The position numbers and the translations under genes are program-made. Below, piece after piece: positions 1-10,637 of a DNA stretch of 64,000 nt. The notes beneath the pieces were generated by a model. That model was not told where the DNA came from and searched no databases. It saw only the letters and a program-made list of their open reading frames with translations. Source of the stretch: Adiantum capillus-veneris (Eukaryota; Streptophyta; Polypodiopsida; Polypodiales; Pteridaceae). Each line of letters starts with the position of its first letter. Position 1 is the first letter of the stretch. The DNA lies in the NCBI GenBank assembly GCA_014529385.2, contig CM043965.1, positions 65,567,190 to 65,631,189 of the forward strand, read 5' to 3'.

Positions 1-158
1 AAGTGAGGGGAGATATTTTCAAACTCGGGAGTTAGTAAGGTACACCACAACTCCACTCAACTAAACTTTTCTATGTATGCAATACCCTCAACAAGCACTT
101 AGTGTACTCTTGTGTGTTCTCTTGTAGATTTGTATGCTCCAAAGAAATTGAAATAGAT
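1..158 (+). pseudogene. CACTA (TNP2-type) transposon fragment, second copy
   Basis: This stretch matches 31927-32084 almost base for base, with only a few substitutions, and the match stops abruptly near 158. At 31.9 kb the same sequence lies between two recognisable parts of a CACTA transposase, so this is a second copy or duplicated piece of that transposon. Read in the same frame it gives a short peptide with one stop, containing the stretch YFQTRELVRYTTTPLN. The copy begins at or before the window edge, so its left limit is unknown. The assignment rests on the repeat match, not on a recognisable domain here. Confidence 0.6.
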
Positions 159-3100
159 CAAAGGATGCATGGCTAGGGTCATACCTAGTGATGAGTTGGG
201 TGAAGCAGAGGTTTGGTTGAAAGCATTGGGGTAAGCCTTTAGGCTTGCACTTTATATGTGACCAATTCCTAAAGCCAAGAATACTCGTATGCACACCTAT
301 GTGCATGGATACAACCTCCAATATTAAGTTCCCTAACACTTCTCACTCATGTGACACATTATATCCACATGCTACACATTATAGTAGACACATGCCACAT
401 ATTGTAGCCCACATACTATTTTCCATTTCCACATTTGGTGCATATCCCTTTTACCATTTATTTACTGCCTTCCATCCTTGAGCCTATATAAAGTCATTAT
501 GATAAAATTGTATGAACCCTTGGTGGAGGTGGTGGTGTCCAAATAGAAATTTGAAGAGGAAGAAGAGTCAACAAAAGATCTAGGAGAAGACCAAAGAGAT
601 GATGAATCCAAAGGCTTAGAAGAGCAAGAAAAATAAGAGGAGTTACACACCAAAGTGATTGTCAATGAAATTGAAAATGACTAGCTCAACAAGGCATACT
701 TGACGATGAGATAGAGAAGATGATGCATTCATTGGAGGATGACATTATCCCCACAATGAGGATAGCGATGGAAATGGCTCAAGCAAGGCAATGGGGTTTT
801 GAGTAATCTTTTGTCCATTGGCATTGAACTAAATCATGACATGTGTAAGGTTTTTTGTAACGATTCTACCAAGATTAAATGTAATCAAAACAATAACTAA
901 TGTTCAATGTACCCTCCTATAACAACATCACTCTAAATTTGGTGTGTTTTGTTATTTTTCTCTAGATTTATGGTATTTGTGTACCATGCACCCTACAAAT
1001 ATTATTTTTAGTCTATATATATATATATATAATTTTTTTTGGCCAAAATCACAACAGTGAGTGAGGTTATATTAATCAGATCAAAAAATTTACAAGACAA
1101 GCCAGGGCATCCAAACGACCATAGAGAAACACAAGATAGCATTGCCAACCAGAGGATGCCACAAAAATCACCAAGACTGCCACTTTTAAATGAGATCCCC
1201 CTCTAGAAAAGAGCATGACATTAGTTAGACAAGGAGCCACCCTCAAAACCATAGCCAGGAGATGAAAAAAGGGATAATACCGCATATGGAGGAGCCCAAA
1301 TTCTCCATCACCATGAAGTCAAAGAGGAGCCTCCGTAGCAACCAACCAACTTGAAGCATGGAGAAATCACCCCGCATACACAACCATCATTGAGAAAGCC
1401 ATTGAGGTAGGCCACACACCTTCAAAGGGCAAAGAGAGGGGCCAAAGGTAGCCACAATCAGGGATGAATTTCCATTACCAACCCGAATCTCCATAGGCAC
1501 ATCTCCCCAAGCAAATAAATCCAAGCCGTGGTTGCATCTCTACGATGATCCAGAAGAGGTGGCCTCCACTTGCTACAAAAATAATCAAAAGAGCACATGG
1601 CATCCATAGACAAATAGGACAGAGGCACCTAGCTACCCACCACAAGCTGAACAACCCTCCCACCACCTCCACAACAACTTTCAGCATACTCTATGTCACT
1701 GTTGTGCTATCGTCGCACCACCTATGAGCGCCCCTACTCCTCGGGGGGTTCACCTCTTAGACATGTAAATTACCACGTGGATTCAAATGAATGGGTTTTT
1801 AATTGCCAAAGTTTTAAATTTTTCATAAGATTATATTAACATAAGGGCGGTAAGTTTTTGTAAGGGGTCGTTTTATTACCTTAAGCATGTAAGTAAAGGA
1901 GATTTTTTATACCCTTTGAACACACGTTATATGAATAGTTTCTTAAAGATGCACCCCCCGAGTCCTACTCCGTGGCCTCAAATGATGCAGACGAGAAATG
2001 AAGCCACTCCAAAACCCTAACAACTAGTTTATATGTCAATTTCTATGAAACACTTATTATAAATTGTTTTCAACTCTTTAGAAATTGGCTTGTTTTTTAA
2101 AGGTGTGCTACATTTGAAACTATTTGTGAGGTTATATACATGTTTATTCACAAGGCTACACTTGCAATTATATGGGCAACTATAATTTAGTAATTTGCAT
2201 GGTTATATGGGTAGTAACTTGCGTGGCTATCTATGCACTAAGGTGAATGGCTACATCTGTAGCAATTTGTATGGCTACATGTGGGGCTTCGGCAAAGAAA
2301 GTAAAAACTTCATCATGATATACCCATGACTTGTATAATACATTTGATGAAGATATCTATTTATCTAAGGCATAGGAATTTTCATAATCTACCTCGGGAA
2401 GATTACTATGCAAAGATTCACTTTAAAAGTGATTTTCCATAAATCTTGTGATCATTCTATCGATATTCACCAATTTATTAATCATATGAATTATTTTACC
2501 TTTCAATTTATAAATATAGTTTCTTTTCCCAACCTATAATTCAAGGCCAATCTTACTAGCAAACCCTTCCCTGTATAGCACACTGGCTTCCCAAACTCTT
2601 GCTCTTTTGCTTACCTTTCTCTAAGCCCACCCTAATTCACTCAAAGAACCTTATGCTCTCACTCGCTAAACTAATCTCTTCAAAATGAGGAACGAAGTTC
2701 TCTTTCTCACTTGCACGCTAGAATTCTTGCATGTTTGGTGTGTATTCTATGCACCAAGATGGCCCCCTTCATCTTCAATGAAGCTAATATGGAACTAGCA
2801 CCTATGTGCCCTCGTGCTCCAACCACGGGTAAAAAAATCTCCTATCACAAACGTGCACTAAGGATGAATTCTCGCGCAATACTATGAGCTTAAAGATTAA
2901 TTAAAGGGACAATTATGTGTTAAATATGTACTTATTTTGTTTAAAAACTACGTTGTTTTGTAGCCAACCACTTTTCTCTGAATTGAAAATGAATATAAAG
3001 CTTTTTGACATTTTTGGTGCATTCTTTGATAAGTGTTGCTAAAAAGATTCTTCATAAAAGTACTATATTAAGTAGTAGATTTGTAATTGTTTTACAAAAA

Positions 3101-3427
3101 TTATAATGCACAATAGATTTTGAATATACCTTACCTTGGTCCTTGACAATTTAAAGTACAAAAGAGCAATAGTTTTAAAAAATTACAAATAAGACAAAAT
3201 TTTAGTTGAGTTGATATACATGTGCTCATAGAGTTTTTTTTGTGCCACATTTGCACTTTAAAAGAGGACTACAAAGAGTTATCTATCTGTTAAAGTCCTC
3301 ATGCTTCTACTCCTCCTCTTCATCCATAGGCACATATGTTTGATCACCCTGACTCTACATTAACCAAAACCAAATTAAACAACCATTGCCAAGTATCGAA
3401 TTCTATGTGCCACTCTTGATACTTGAC
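159..3427. other. Unassigned repeat-like DNA, no supported gene
   Basis: No reading frame here resembles a known protein. 520-780 contains a Glu/Lys-rich translatable stretch broken by stops. A short TA dinucleotide run lies at about 1012-1032. 1040-1730 is relatively GC-rich, with frames only on the minus strand and no domain I recognise. 2120-2290 has loose repeats of a 'gcaatttgtatggctac' type motif. The stretch probably consists of old transposon debris. Confidence 0.4.
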
Positions 3428-3432
3428 CATCT

Positions 3433-3659
3433 TGTTACCATATACATGTGGTAGTGATGTGTGTGAACACAGTAGGACCGCCGGGGCATTTTTTCCTTCT
3501 TTAGGAGGTTTCTCAACCTGTGCATTGTATATACGCCCATCACTCTAGGGCTATCTATCTTTCTATTGCACACTAAGTAACACACTCTCTATTGTGTGCC
3601 TTGAGCTTCCTTCGTCTTCTCCAAGCTGTGTGTGTTTCTCTGCAACCCTAATTCCAACA
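3433..3659 (+). repeat. Copia 5' LTR
   Basis: 227 bp, TG...CA termini, about 96% identical by eye to 8364-8590. The LTR is unusually short for a plant Copia element. The PBS follows two bases after its end. Confidence 0.97.
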
Positions 3660-3661
3660 AT

Positions 3662-3673
3662 TGGTATCAGAGC
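3662..3673 (+). other. Primer-binding site, initiator tRNA-Met
   Basis: TGGTATCAGAGC immediately inside the 5' LTR is the standard plant Copia PBS, complementary to the 3' end of initiator tRNA-Met. Minus-strand DNA synthesis would prime here. Confidence 0.95.
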
Positions 3674-4021
3674 AGGTCACGTCCTCCCGGGCTTAGTCAC
3701 CAGCTGCTCCAGCACATGCCTGCTCACCTTCTCCGATTTCAGTGAGCTTTGGCGAGCGTTCGTAGGTTGATTAAAATTTTGGGAGATCTCGAAGAGCTTG
3801 GTCTGCTCAAAATTTTGATTTGGGCTCATTTCGGCCTCCGTTTCCACTACAGGCATTACTGCACAGGCTATTTCGTCATTTTGTGCAGAATTTCTATCAG
3901 TGCCATTTTCTGCATAACAGGTGCCTTATAGTCTTCTACGGTTTGTGCTATATAGCACAGGTTGTTCCCGCTCCATTTCTCCTATTTTCGAGCAGTTTTC
4001 ACATCAGGTGCAACATTTACC

Positions 4022-5019
4022 ATGGCTGACAACAACAGCACAGATGTGTTCAAGATGTTTGCTGCTGAGGACAGGTTGGATGGGGACAACTACCCTATGT
4101 GGGCTTATATGATGCAACATGTTCTTGTGTCAAAGGGTGTCTGGAACATTGTGCAGGGCATTGATGTACGTCCTAGTTCTGAGGATGTAGGCGATGTTGA
4201 GGATGTTGAAGGTCTTGCTGCAAGGATTGCAGCTGTTAGAGTTGATTTGCCTACGGCAGAACAAGCTCGTTGGGATGTTAAGGATGCGCAGGCTCATGCA
4301 TTGATTGTGTTGTCTGTGAAGCGCACCATTGTTCCTCACATCCGTTTAGCAAAATCTGCAAAACAAGCTTGGGATATTTTAGCAGGTCTTTATGCAAGCC
4401 GCAATGAGGCTAAAATTTCTTTGCTGCGTAAAGAGCTGGAGTCGAAGATTATGCATGAGGAAGATGATATCAGCACTTTCCTTGCTAGTGTCAAGGATAT
4501 CAATGAGCAGCTTATTTCTGCAGGTGAAGTCATTTCAGATAGTTCCCTTGTGCAAACTGTTCTTAATGCCTTACCAGATTCCTACCAGACTTTTGCTAGT
4601 ACTTGGAGACTTATGACCCAAGGAAATCCTGAAGTTGTCAATTTTGATGCATTATGCACATTGCTGTTGCAAGAGTCACTTTCCAGAAAAAACAAGACTA
4701 GGCAGCGTGCAGTTGAACAGGCTTTTATTGCTTCTCAAAGAAAGGGTGGTAACAGTAATGCAGCCACTTCTTATGGTTCTGCTGCGAGTGGCAAAAATTC
4801 TGTTCATAATGCTTCTGTTGGCAGCACTTCGTCCGGAAATTCTGGTGATAAGGGCAAAAAGAAGATGCGTTGCCATTATTGTAAAGCCAATGATCACTTG
4901 ATCAAGTCGTGTCCTAAGTTGAAGGCCAAAGAGGTTAAGAAGAAAGAGGGTGGTTCCACTACAAATGCAGCCATTGCAGAGTCTTCTGTGAAAGGAGACT
5001 GTGTTGCTGATGTTGATGG
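4022..5019 (+). CDS. gag: Copia Gag (UBN2-type capsid with one zinc knuckle)
   Basis: The capsid/nucleocapsid protein would package element RNA in cytoplasmic particles. The first good ATG is at 4022, opening MADNNSTDVFKMF; an upstream ATG at 3962 in the same frame lies in the leader. The N-terminal part has the Copia gag pattern (DGDNYPMW near residue 20, then a helical UBN2-like region to about residue 240). A basic Ser/Gly-rich stretch follows, then one CX2CX4HX4C zinc knuckle (CHYCKANDHLIKSC) near residue 285. The frame is open to 5350, but homology passes to another frame close to 5020, so a frame change separates Gag from protease. Whether this is programmed or a mutation cannot be told from one copy. 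Confidence 0.9.
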
Positions 5020-5022
5020 AGA

Positions 5023-6475
5023 ATGGCGTTTAGCGCAGAGTGCACTTACAATCCTGCTGTCCATGATGCATGCTTGTCAGTTGTTGCAGATTCACATGTG
5101 TGGTATTTCGCTAGTGGTGCTACAAAGCACATTACCTCACATCGTGAATTGTTTACCTCTCCCGAGTCTGTCCCTCATGGGAATTCAGTCACTTGTGCCA
5201 ACAACGCCTCTTATCCAGTTCAGGGAGTTGGAAAGATTGTGCTTACTGCTGCTAATGGCAGTTCCTTCACACTTGTTGATGCACTTTATGTACTTGGGAT
5301 CAAGAAGAATCTCTTGTCTGTATCCGCACTTGCTAGACTTGGACTTGTAGTCAAATTTGTGGATGACAGATGTACAGTTCATGATCTCAATTTTGGTGAT
5401 GAAATTGTTGCATCTGGGCTTTTGTGCCGTGGGCTGTATAAGCTCACTTTGTATGACAAGTGTGGACAAAATTATGCGAATGCTGTTGCAGATTCAAGGG
5501 CTATTTCAGATGCAAAACTTTGGCATGCACGTTTTGGTCATCTGAATTTTGCCAGTTTGCTGCGTTTGCCGAAATCTGATATGGTTGCTTCTTTGCCACC
5601 TCTTGAAGCACCTGTCAAACATGTTTGTGAAGGCTGTATTTTGGGTAAGATGCAGCGTTCTAAATTTCCAAAGGATGGTTCAGTTCGGGCCACATGCAGG
5701 TTGCAGCTTGTGCATAGTGATGTTTGTGGACCCATGCAAACTCCATCCTTGGGCAATTACCTGTACTTTGTGACTTTCATTGATGATTACTCCAGGCATG
5801 CATGGGTATTTCCGCTTAAAGCGAAGTCCGAAGTCTTTATGTGCTTCAAACAATTTCTGGCTATGGCTGAAAATGTGTCGAAATGTACTATGGTCACCCT
5901 TCGTTCCGATCGAGCGGGGGAGTATATGTCTCATGAATTTAATGCATTTCTGGCTAGTCGTGGGATAACACACCAATGTACAGTACCTTATACGCCTCAA
6001 CAAAATGGTGTTGCTGAGAGGAAAAACAGGTCACTGACGGAAATGGCACGATGTATGGTCAAAAGTCAAGCTTTACCGCATTCTTTTTGGCTTGAGGCCA
6101 TCATGTGTGCCACTTATGTACTTAACAGGTGTCCTACGAAAGCTTTGCAGTCTATTACTCCATATGAAGCATGGCATGATAGAAAACCTTCTATTGAGCA
6201 CATGCGTGTTTTTGGCTGTTTGGCATATGCTTTGGTGCTACAAGTGCAGCGCAAAAAATTGGATGATAAGGCTGTCAAATATATTTTTGTTGGTTATAGT
6301 GCTGAAAGCAAAGGTTACAGGTTGTATCATCCGCAAACAAAACGTATTCTGGTTTCTCGGGATGTAGTGTTTGTGGAAGATTCTGTTCAGCCCTTGCTAT
6401 CATGTACTAGAGACAGTAATGTAAGCTCACAGGACATTTATGACACTTTGTGCCTCTTTTCAGTGGTGGAAATAC
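5023..6475 (+). pseudogene. pol: Copia pol, part 1: protease and integrase
   Basis: Read in frame 1. The protease core reads WYFASGATKH at 5101, where the family has D-S-G-A; the codon at 5110-5112 is GCT (Ala), so the catalytic aspartate is gone. A GAG-pre-integrase segment (LWHARFGHLN, then a CEGCILGK finger) follows at about 5518-5660. The integrase core then shows its acidic triad: Asp at 5719 (HSDVCGP), Asp at 5908 (LRSDRAGEY, where LRSDNGGEY is usual) and Glu at 6016 (NGVAERKN). The C-terminal part with VFGCLAY runs to about 6400. The frame ends at 6483 and homology resumes in frame 3. Domain order and motifs make the assignment certain; the protein is inactive. Confidence 0.95.
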
Positions 6476-8288
6476 GAATGTAAGTTCCAATGAGACAAAT
6501 GTACAGCCTATGGGGGTTTCTGAAAATGTTCTAGATCAGCCTATTACTGATGTAGATGTACATGATGTACTTGATGAGGAAAGGGCTGAAAATGAGCAGG
6601 CTAGAGGTATGCCAAAATGGCTGGTGCACACCTTGCGTGACAGTAAATTGGATGCACCTTTGTCTAGTCGTACTCATTCCGGCTCTCGCCATGCATCTTA
6701 TGCATCAGATTGTTATGCTTTGGCTGTGTCTAGCTTACATGATGTTGAGGAGCCTCTGACTTTTGATGAAGCACAAAATTCAGAAAATTGGATGGCTGCC
6801 ATGCAATCAGAATATGATGCACTTAAAGAAAATGACACATGGACTTTATGTGATTTGCCTCCTGGAAAAAAGGCCATTGGTACGAAATGGGTTTACAAGT
6901 TGAAACGCAAGCCGGATGGTGAGATCGATCGCCATAAGGCTCGACTTGTTGCAAAGGGTTATGCATAGCAAAAAGGCATAGATTGTGAAGAGGCTTTTGC
7001 TCCCACTTGTCGTATGACTACTGTGCGTTTTCTATGTGCATTGGCAGCTCATTTTGGTTGGGATGTACATCAATCAGACATTGTTACTGCTTTCTTGAAT
7101 GGTGACATATTTGAGGAAGTTTATGTAACGTAGCCTCGCGGTTTTGTCATAAAAGGACAAGAGGACAAAGTGTGCAAATGTAACAAGGCTTTGTATGGGT
7201 TGAAGCAATCTCATCGTGCTTGGTATGAGAAAGCTGACACTCATTTGGTCAAACAAGGCTTTCGTAACAGTCCAACAGAAAGCACATTGTATGTAAAGCG
7301 TGAGGGTGATGTATTTCTCATCGTGGTTCTTTATGTTGATGATTTGCTGATCACTAGACCACATGAGAGACATATTGCTGAATTTAAGCCTGATTTGAAT
7401 GCTACTTTCAAGATGAAAGATTTGGGGCTGTTGCATCATTACTTGGGTATACAGTTTAAGCAATGTGATGGTGGTATTGCCTTGTGTCAGAAAAGTTACA
7501 TAGAGACATTGCTATGTAAGTTTGGACTTGAGGATTGTAAACCTATTGCCACTCCCATGGAAACAGGTTTGAAGTTGAGTCTACATGATGCTGGCGATCC
7601 TGCTGATGTCACTCTTTACCAAATTGTTGTTGGCTGCCTCATTTATGTATGCAACATGAGGCCATATATTCAGTTTGCAGTCTCACAGGTCAGCAGATTT
7701 ATGCATAGCCCAGGGTCTAAGAATTGGCAGGCTGTCAAGAGGATTTTCCACAACCTTAGTGGCACTTTACATCTTGGCTTGTTTTATCCCAAGGGGGGAT
7801 CATTGCCGCCAGACTTACATGCTTTTTCGGACTCAGATTGGGCTGGTTGTTTTGACACGCGAGTGTCCACAAGTGGTTTTTGTTTCATGCTTGGCACTTC
7901 ATGTATATCATGGTTGAGCAAGAAGCAACCTACTGTGGCCACTTCGAGTTGTGAGGCTGAGTACAGGGCAGTCTGCACAGCTACGGTTGAGTGTGTATGG
8001 CTCAGACGCCTTATGGCTGATTTGGGTGTTGGACAGGACACAACCAACACTATCTACACTGACAGTCAGAGCGCATTGGCAGTTGTGAGGAACCCAGTTT
8101 TTCATGCTCGCACAAAGCACATTGAGGTGCATTACCACTATGTCAGGGAGAGGCTCTCAGCAGGAGAGATCAGCTTGGCTTATGTGCCAACACAGGACAA
8201 CCTTGCATATCTTTTCACAAAGGCATTGTCTCGTGAGAAGCTTGAAGCTTTCCGCAAAGCTTTGGGCTTACTCCCCTTTGTGGACTGA
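6471..8288 (+). pseudogene. pol: Copia pol, part 2: reverse transcriptase and RNase H
   Basis: Frame 3 carries the RT palm, fingers and RNase H of a Copia polyprotein. RT begins near 6760 (NWMAAMQSEYDAL, TKWVYKLKRKPDG). TAG stops lie at 6966-6968 and 7131-7133, the second where the family usually has Gln before PRGF. After them come NKALYGLKQS, the catalytic YVDDLLIT near 7335 and the KDLGLLHHYLGIQF block. RNase H starts near 7815 (DSDWAGC), with TSSCEAEYRA and the YTDSQSA catalytic region, and ends at the TGA at 8286. Apart from the two stops the protein is well preserved. Confidence 0.95.
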
Positions 8289-8352
8289 TCCTGTCCTCAG
8301 GGCATGGCACTTCCCTTTACTCATGTGCTAGCTCTCGTTCACCGCATCACTC

Positions 8353-8363
8353 CAGGGGGGATT
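8353..8363 (+). other. Copia polypurine tract
   Basis: A purine run with six G residues lies directly before the TG of the 3' LTR, the normal place for plus-strand DNA priming. Confidence 0.85.
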
Positions 8364-8590
8364 TGTTACCATATACATGTGGTAGTGATGTGTGTGAACA
8401 CACTAGGACCGCCGGGGCATTTTTTCCCTCTTTAGGAGGTTTTTTCCCCCGTGCATTGTATATACGCCCATCACTCTAGGGCTATCTATCTTTCTATTGC
8501 ACACTAAGTACCACACTCTCTATTGTGTGCCTTGAGCTTCCTTCGTCTTCTCCAAGCTATGTGTGTTTCTCTGCAACCCTAATTCCAACA
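8364..8590 (+). repeat. Copia 3' LTR
   Basis: 227 bp matching 3433-3659, ending CCAACA and followed by the target duplication CATCT. It differs from the 5' LTR mainly in a block of changes near 8441-8450 that creates a run of C. Confidence 0.97.
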
Positions 8591-8595
8591 CATCT

Positions 8596-9014
8596 CTCTA
8601 GTCGGGCGACTTAGAGTGATATTTTCCTAAGTTAGCAATAAGAAAGGACATTCATAAACTAAAATGTTTCTTTAATTGGTTTAGGCTCCAATTCAAAAGA
8701 TCTTATGTATTTGTCCTTCCAAGATGCTTTGCCTCCCTAACCATAGTGTGTGGGAGTTTGCCTGGCCCGAGCATCGCGCTGTTGACTATAGGATGAGCCT
8801 TGTAGCTTGTTTGTCCTTTTTTTGCATTGCCCACTCCCACTCCGCATATCCCAGGTTGTTGTGAAATACTCTTGTCTTGATTTTCAACTTGGTTGGCTGC
8901 TACGCACCATACACTTGATTGCTTGTTTTTCCAAACCAAACAATATAGCTGTTACGGCATTAGTCGCACATGTGGTCCTACGGTCTTGCGGAGGTCTAGA
9001 CATTGCAGATCAGG
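8596..9014 (+). other. Flank between Copia and E2, probably the 5' part of the E1 LTR
   Basis: No gene. Element E2 inserted at 9014/9015 with target duplication TCAGG (9010-9014 and 18154-18158), so this DNA was once contiguous with 18154 onward. There it ends in CA two bases before a tRNA-Arg PBS. At least part of this stretch should therefore be the upstream part of E1's 5' LTR. Its exact start cannot be set because no second E1 LTR is present for comparison. Confidence 0.5.
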
Positions 9015-9597
9015 TGTTAGCCCTCACGGCTCACGGACACCCCATCACCTACGACGGACCTGTATTATGTATTTGGTAGAGTCAGGTACCGGGCTTGTCG
9101 GACCAATAGGAAAAGGGTAAGAGTGATCGCCGATGAGAGGCGCACTCTAACTGGGACATTCAAGGGATTAGTTGGCTAAGCATGGGCGCCCAAGTGTGAA
9201 TGGGGTGAACTCATATAAAAGCCAACTAAACCTAAAATTCACTCATTCTCTCATTTGTGCAATAGAAGAGTGCTCTTGCTCCATCTCCATCTCCATCTTC
9301 TTCTTCTTCACCTCCTCGTGTGTGTGTGTATGTGTGAGAGAGAGAGGGAGAGAGTGTGTGCGATCGAGCATTACGAAGGCACGACGGCGGCGAAGCGGTT
9401 GAGCGCGGCACGGTTGCAGCTTCTTCTTCATCGCGGCGAGGAATCCTCCACGGCAGGAGCATAGAGCGGTGAGTGACACACCATTGCCCTCTTTTGAGCT
9501 TGCTAGATTAGTCTTGTTGTGTGCTTGGAGCCATTTGTGGCTCGCACACGGTGTATCGGCAAGTCCCTTGCTTCGACAGTGCGGTAAGGAGCGCACA
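9015..9597 (+). repeat. E2 5' LTR
   Basis: 583 bp, starts TGTTAGCCC and ends GCGCACA. It contains a TATA box at 9214, a CCATCT/CTTCTTC-rich stretch and a TG/GA microsatellite near 9321-9360. Downstream of about 9080 it is recognisably related to the LTRs of B and C; its first ~65 bp are not. Confidence 0.97.
9214..9220 (+). promoter_or_regulatory. LTR TATA box (E2 5' LTR)
   Basis: TATAAAA in the context CTCATATAAAAG is conserved at 17766, 36594 and 63266 in the other LTRs of this family. It is the likely core promoter; the start site would lie about 30 bp downstream. Confidence 0.75.
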
Positions 9598-9601
9598 CTT
9601 T

Positions 9602-9619
9602 TGGCGCCGCTGCCGGGGA
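9602..9619 (+). other. Primer-binding site, tRNA-Asp
   Basis: TGGCGCCGCTGCCGGGGA, a few bases inside the LTR, matches the complement of the plant tRNA-Asp 3' end with one difference (GCTG for GTTG). This primer is common in plant Athila/Tat-type gypsy elements. Confidence 0.9.
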
Positions 9620-10637
9620 ATCGCCCTGCACTAAGCCCAAGAGGCACTTTGTGCTTCTCCTATGAGTTGTTTGTAGTAGGAAAGAAGAGGAAGAGGAAGA
9701 GGAATGAGTTGTTTTTCTGCAAGTTGTTAATTTCTGTATTGTCTGCAAGTTCTGTGATTTTTGCATAATGTTTTGTTTTTTGTTTGCACACAGTCTTTGC
9801 ACAATTAGTAGTCGTTAGCTTGTTTGCAGTGAATGAACAAGTAGGAAGGCAGTTAGCAATTTCTGCTTGCACACAGTTTTCTGTCAAGGTTTGCCTGCAC
9901 ACAGTCTTTGCACAGTAAGTTAGTGAGAGAGGAAGTAGGTGGACAGTTAGCTCACTGTCAATAAGCACTTAACAGATTAGTTAGTAGATTATTTAGTGGA
10001 TAGCAACACTGTTAGTAAGTAGATAAGGTAGTGAGCTGTCTGTGAGCTGTTGACTGGGAGGTTAGGTAGGTGACAGTGTGTGTGGCCAAGAAAGGGTCAC
10101 CGAAACCGCGCGCGGTTATCGCCTTAAAACCAAAAATATTTGAGTGTGAGTGACTGGGGGGCTACACTAAAATTTGATCAGGATCGGGATCATTTCCCCA
10201 AGCCCAAGCCCAAGCCCAAGCCCAAGCCCAGGCCTCCGTCCTCAGTCTTATGATATATACTAGACTCACTCTTATATATATACCCTACCCCCTCAAGAGG
10301 GAATGAGAGCATGTGGGGCAAGTCCTCCACTCTCCTCCCTTCTCTTCCCACTTGCACCCTTAGACTTTCTAATTCGAGCCTAGTTCCCTATTAGAAATTG
10401 ACGGTTTTAGGAATTCCGAGGGCATAAAGTGACCAAACGGAGGGCTGTAAAGCACAGCACGTCCCTCTGACCAAGACGCTCGTTTTGAGCTATCATACGT
10501 TCTATTCTATAGCTGGGTCAGAAAAAAGGACCAAAAAATTAAAAAATAAGAAAAGACTTGGGTTGCAAAACACCCAAAATTACTAGGTGAGCAGCCTTCA
10601 CGGGCCCTCACTGACACTTCTAGGGGATCCAAGTCAT
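9620..10637 (+). other. E2 untranslated leader
   Basis: About 1 kb without a supported gene. It contains a short AAGCCC tandem run at about 10197-10232, also seen in shorter form in B near 37480. A block at 10435-10500 has small hairpins (for example GCTGT...ACAGC) with a counterpart in B at 37598-37675. Leaders of retroelements usually carry dimerisation and packaging signals; that role here is inference. Confidence 0.6.

Larger units (their letters stand above)
3433..8590 (+). mobile_element. Complete Ty1/Copia LTR retrotransposon
   Basis: Two 227-bp direct repeats begin TGTTACC and end CCAACA. They are flanked by the 5-bp target duplication CATCT (3428-3432 and 8591-8595). The inside reads PBS, gag, protease, integrase, reverse transcriptase, RNase H, PPT, which is the Copia order (integrase before RT). 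The LTRs differ at about nine positions, five of them clustered in one short block, so the insertion is not recent but not very old. The pol frame changes twice and has two in-frame stops, and the protease aspartate is lost. The copy is therefore dead but structurally whole. Confidence 0.97.

Noticed and set aside
1076-1687. Minus-strand frames at 1076-1285 and 1475-1687 considered as LINE or host gene exons
   Set aside because: Short, hydrophobic, with no RT or endonuclease motif and no splice pattern I could defend.
4130-4339. Minus-strand frames opposite Copia gag and pol (for example 4130-4339, 5185-5469, 7074-7463)
   Set aside because: They lie opposite well-supported coding sequence and resemble no protein; shadow frames.
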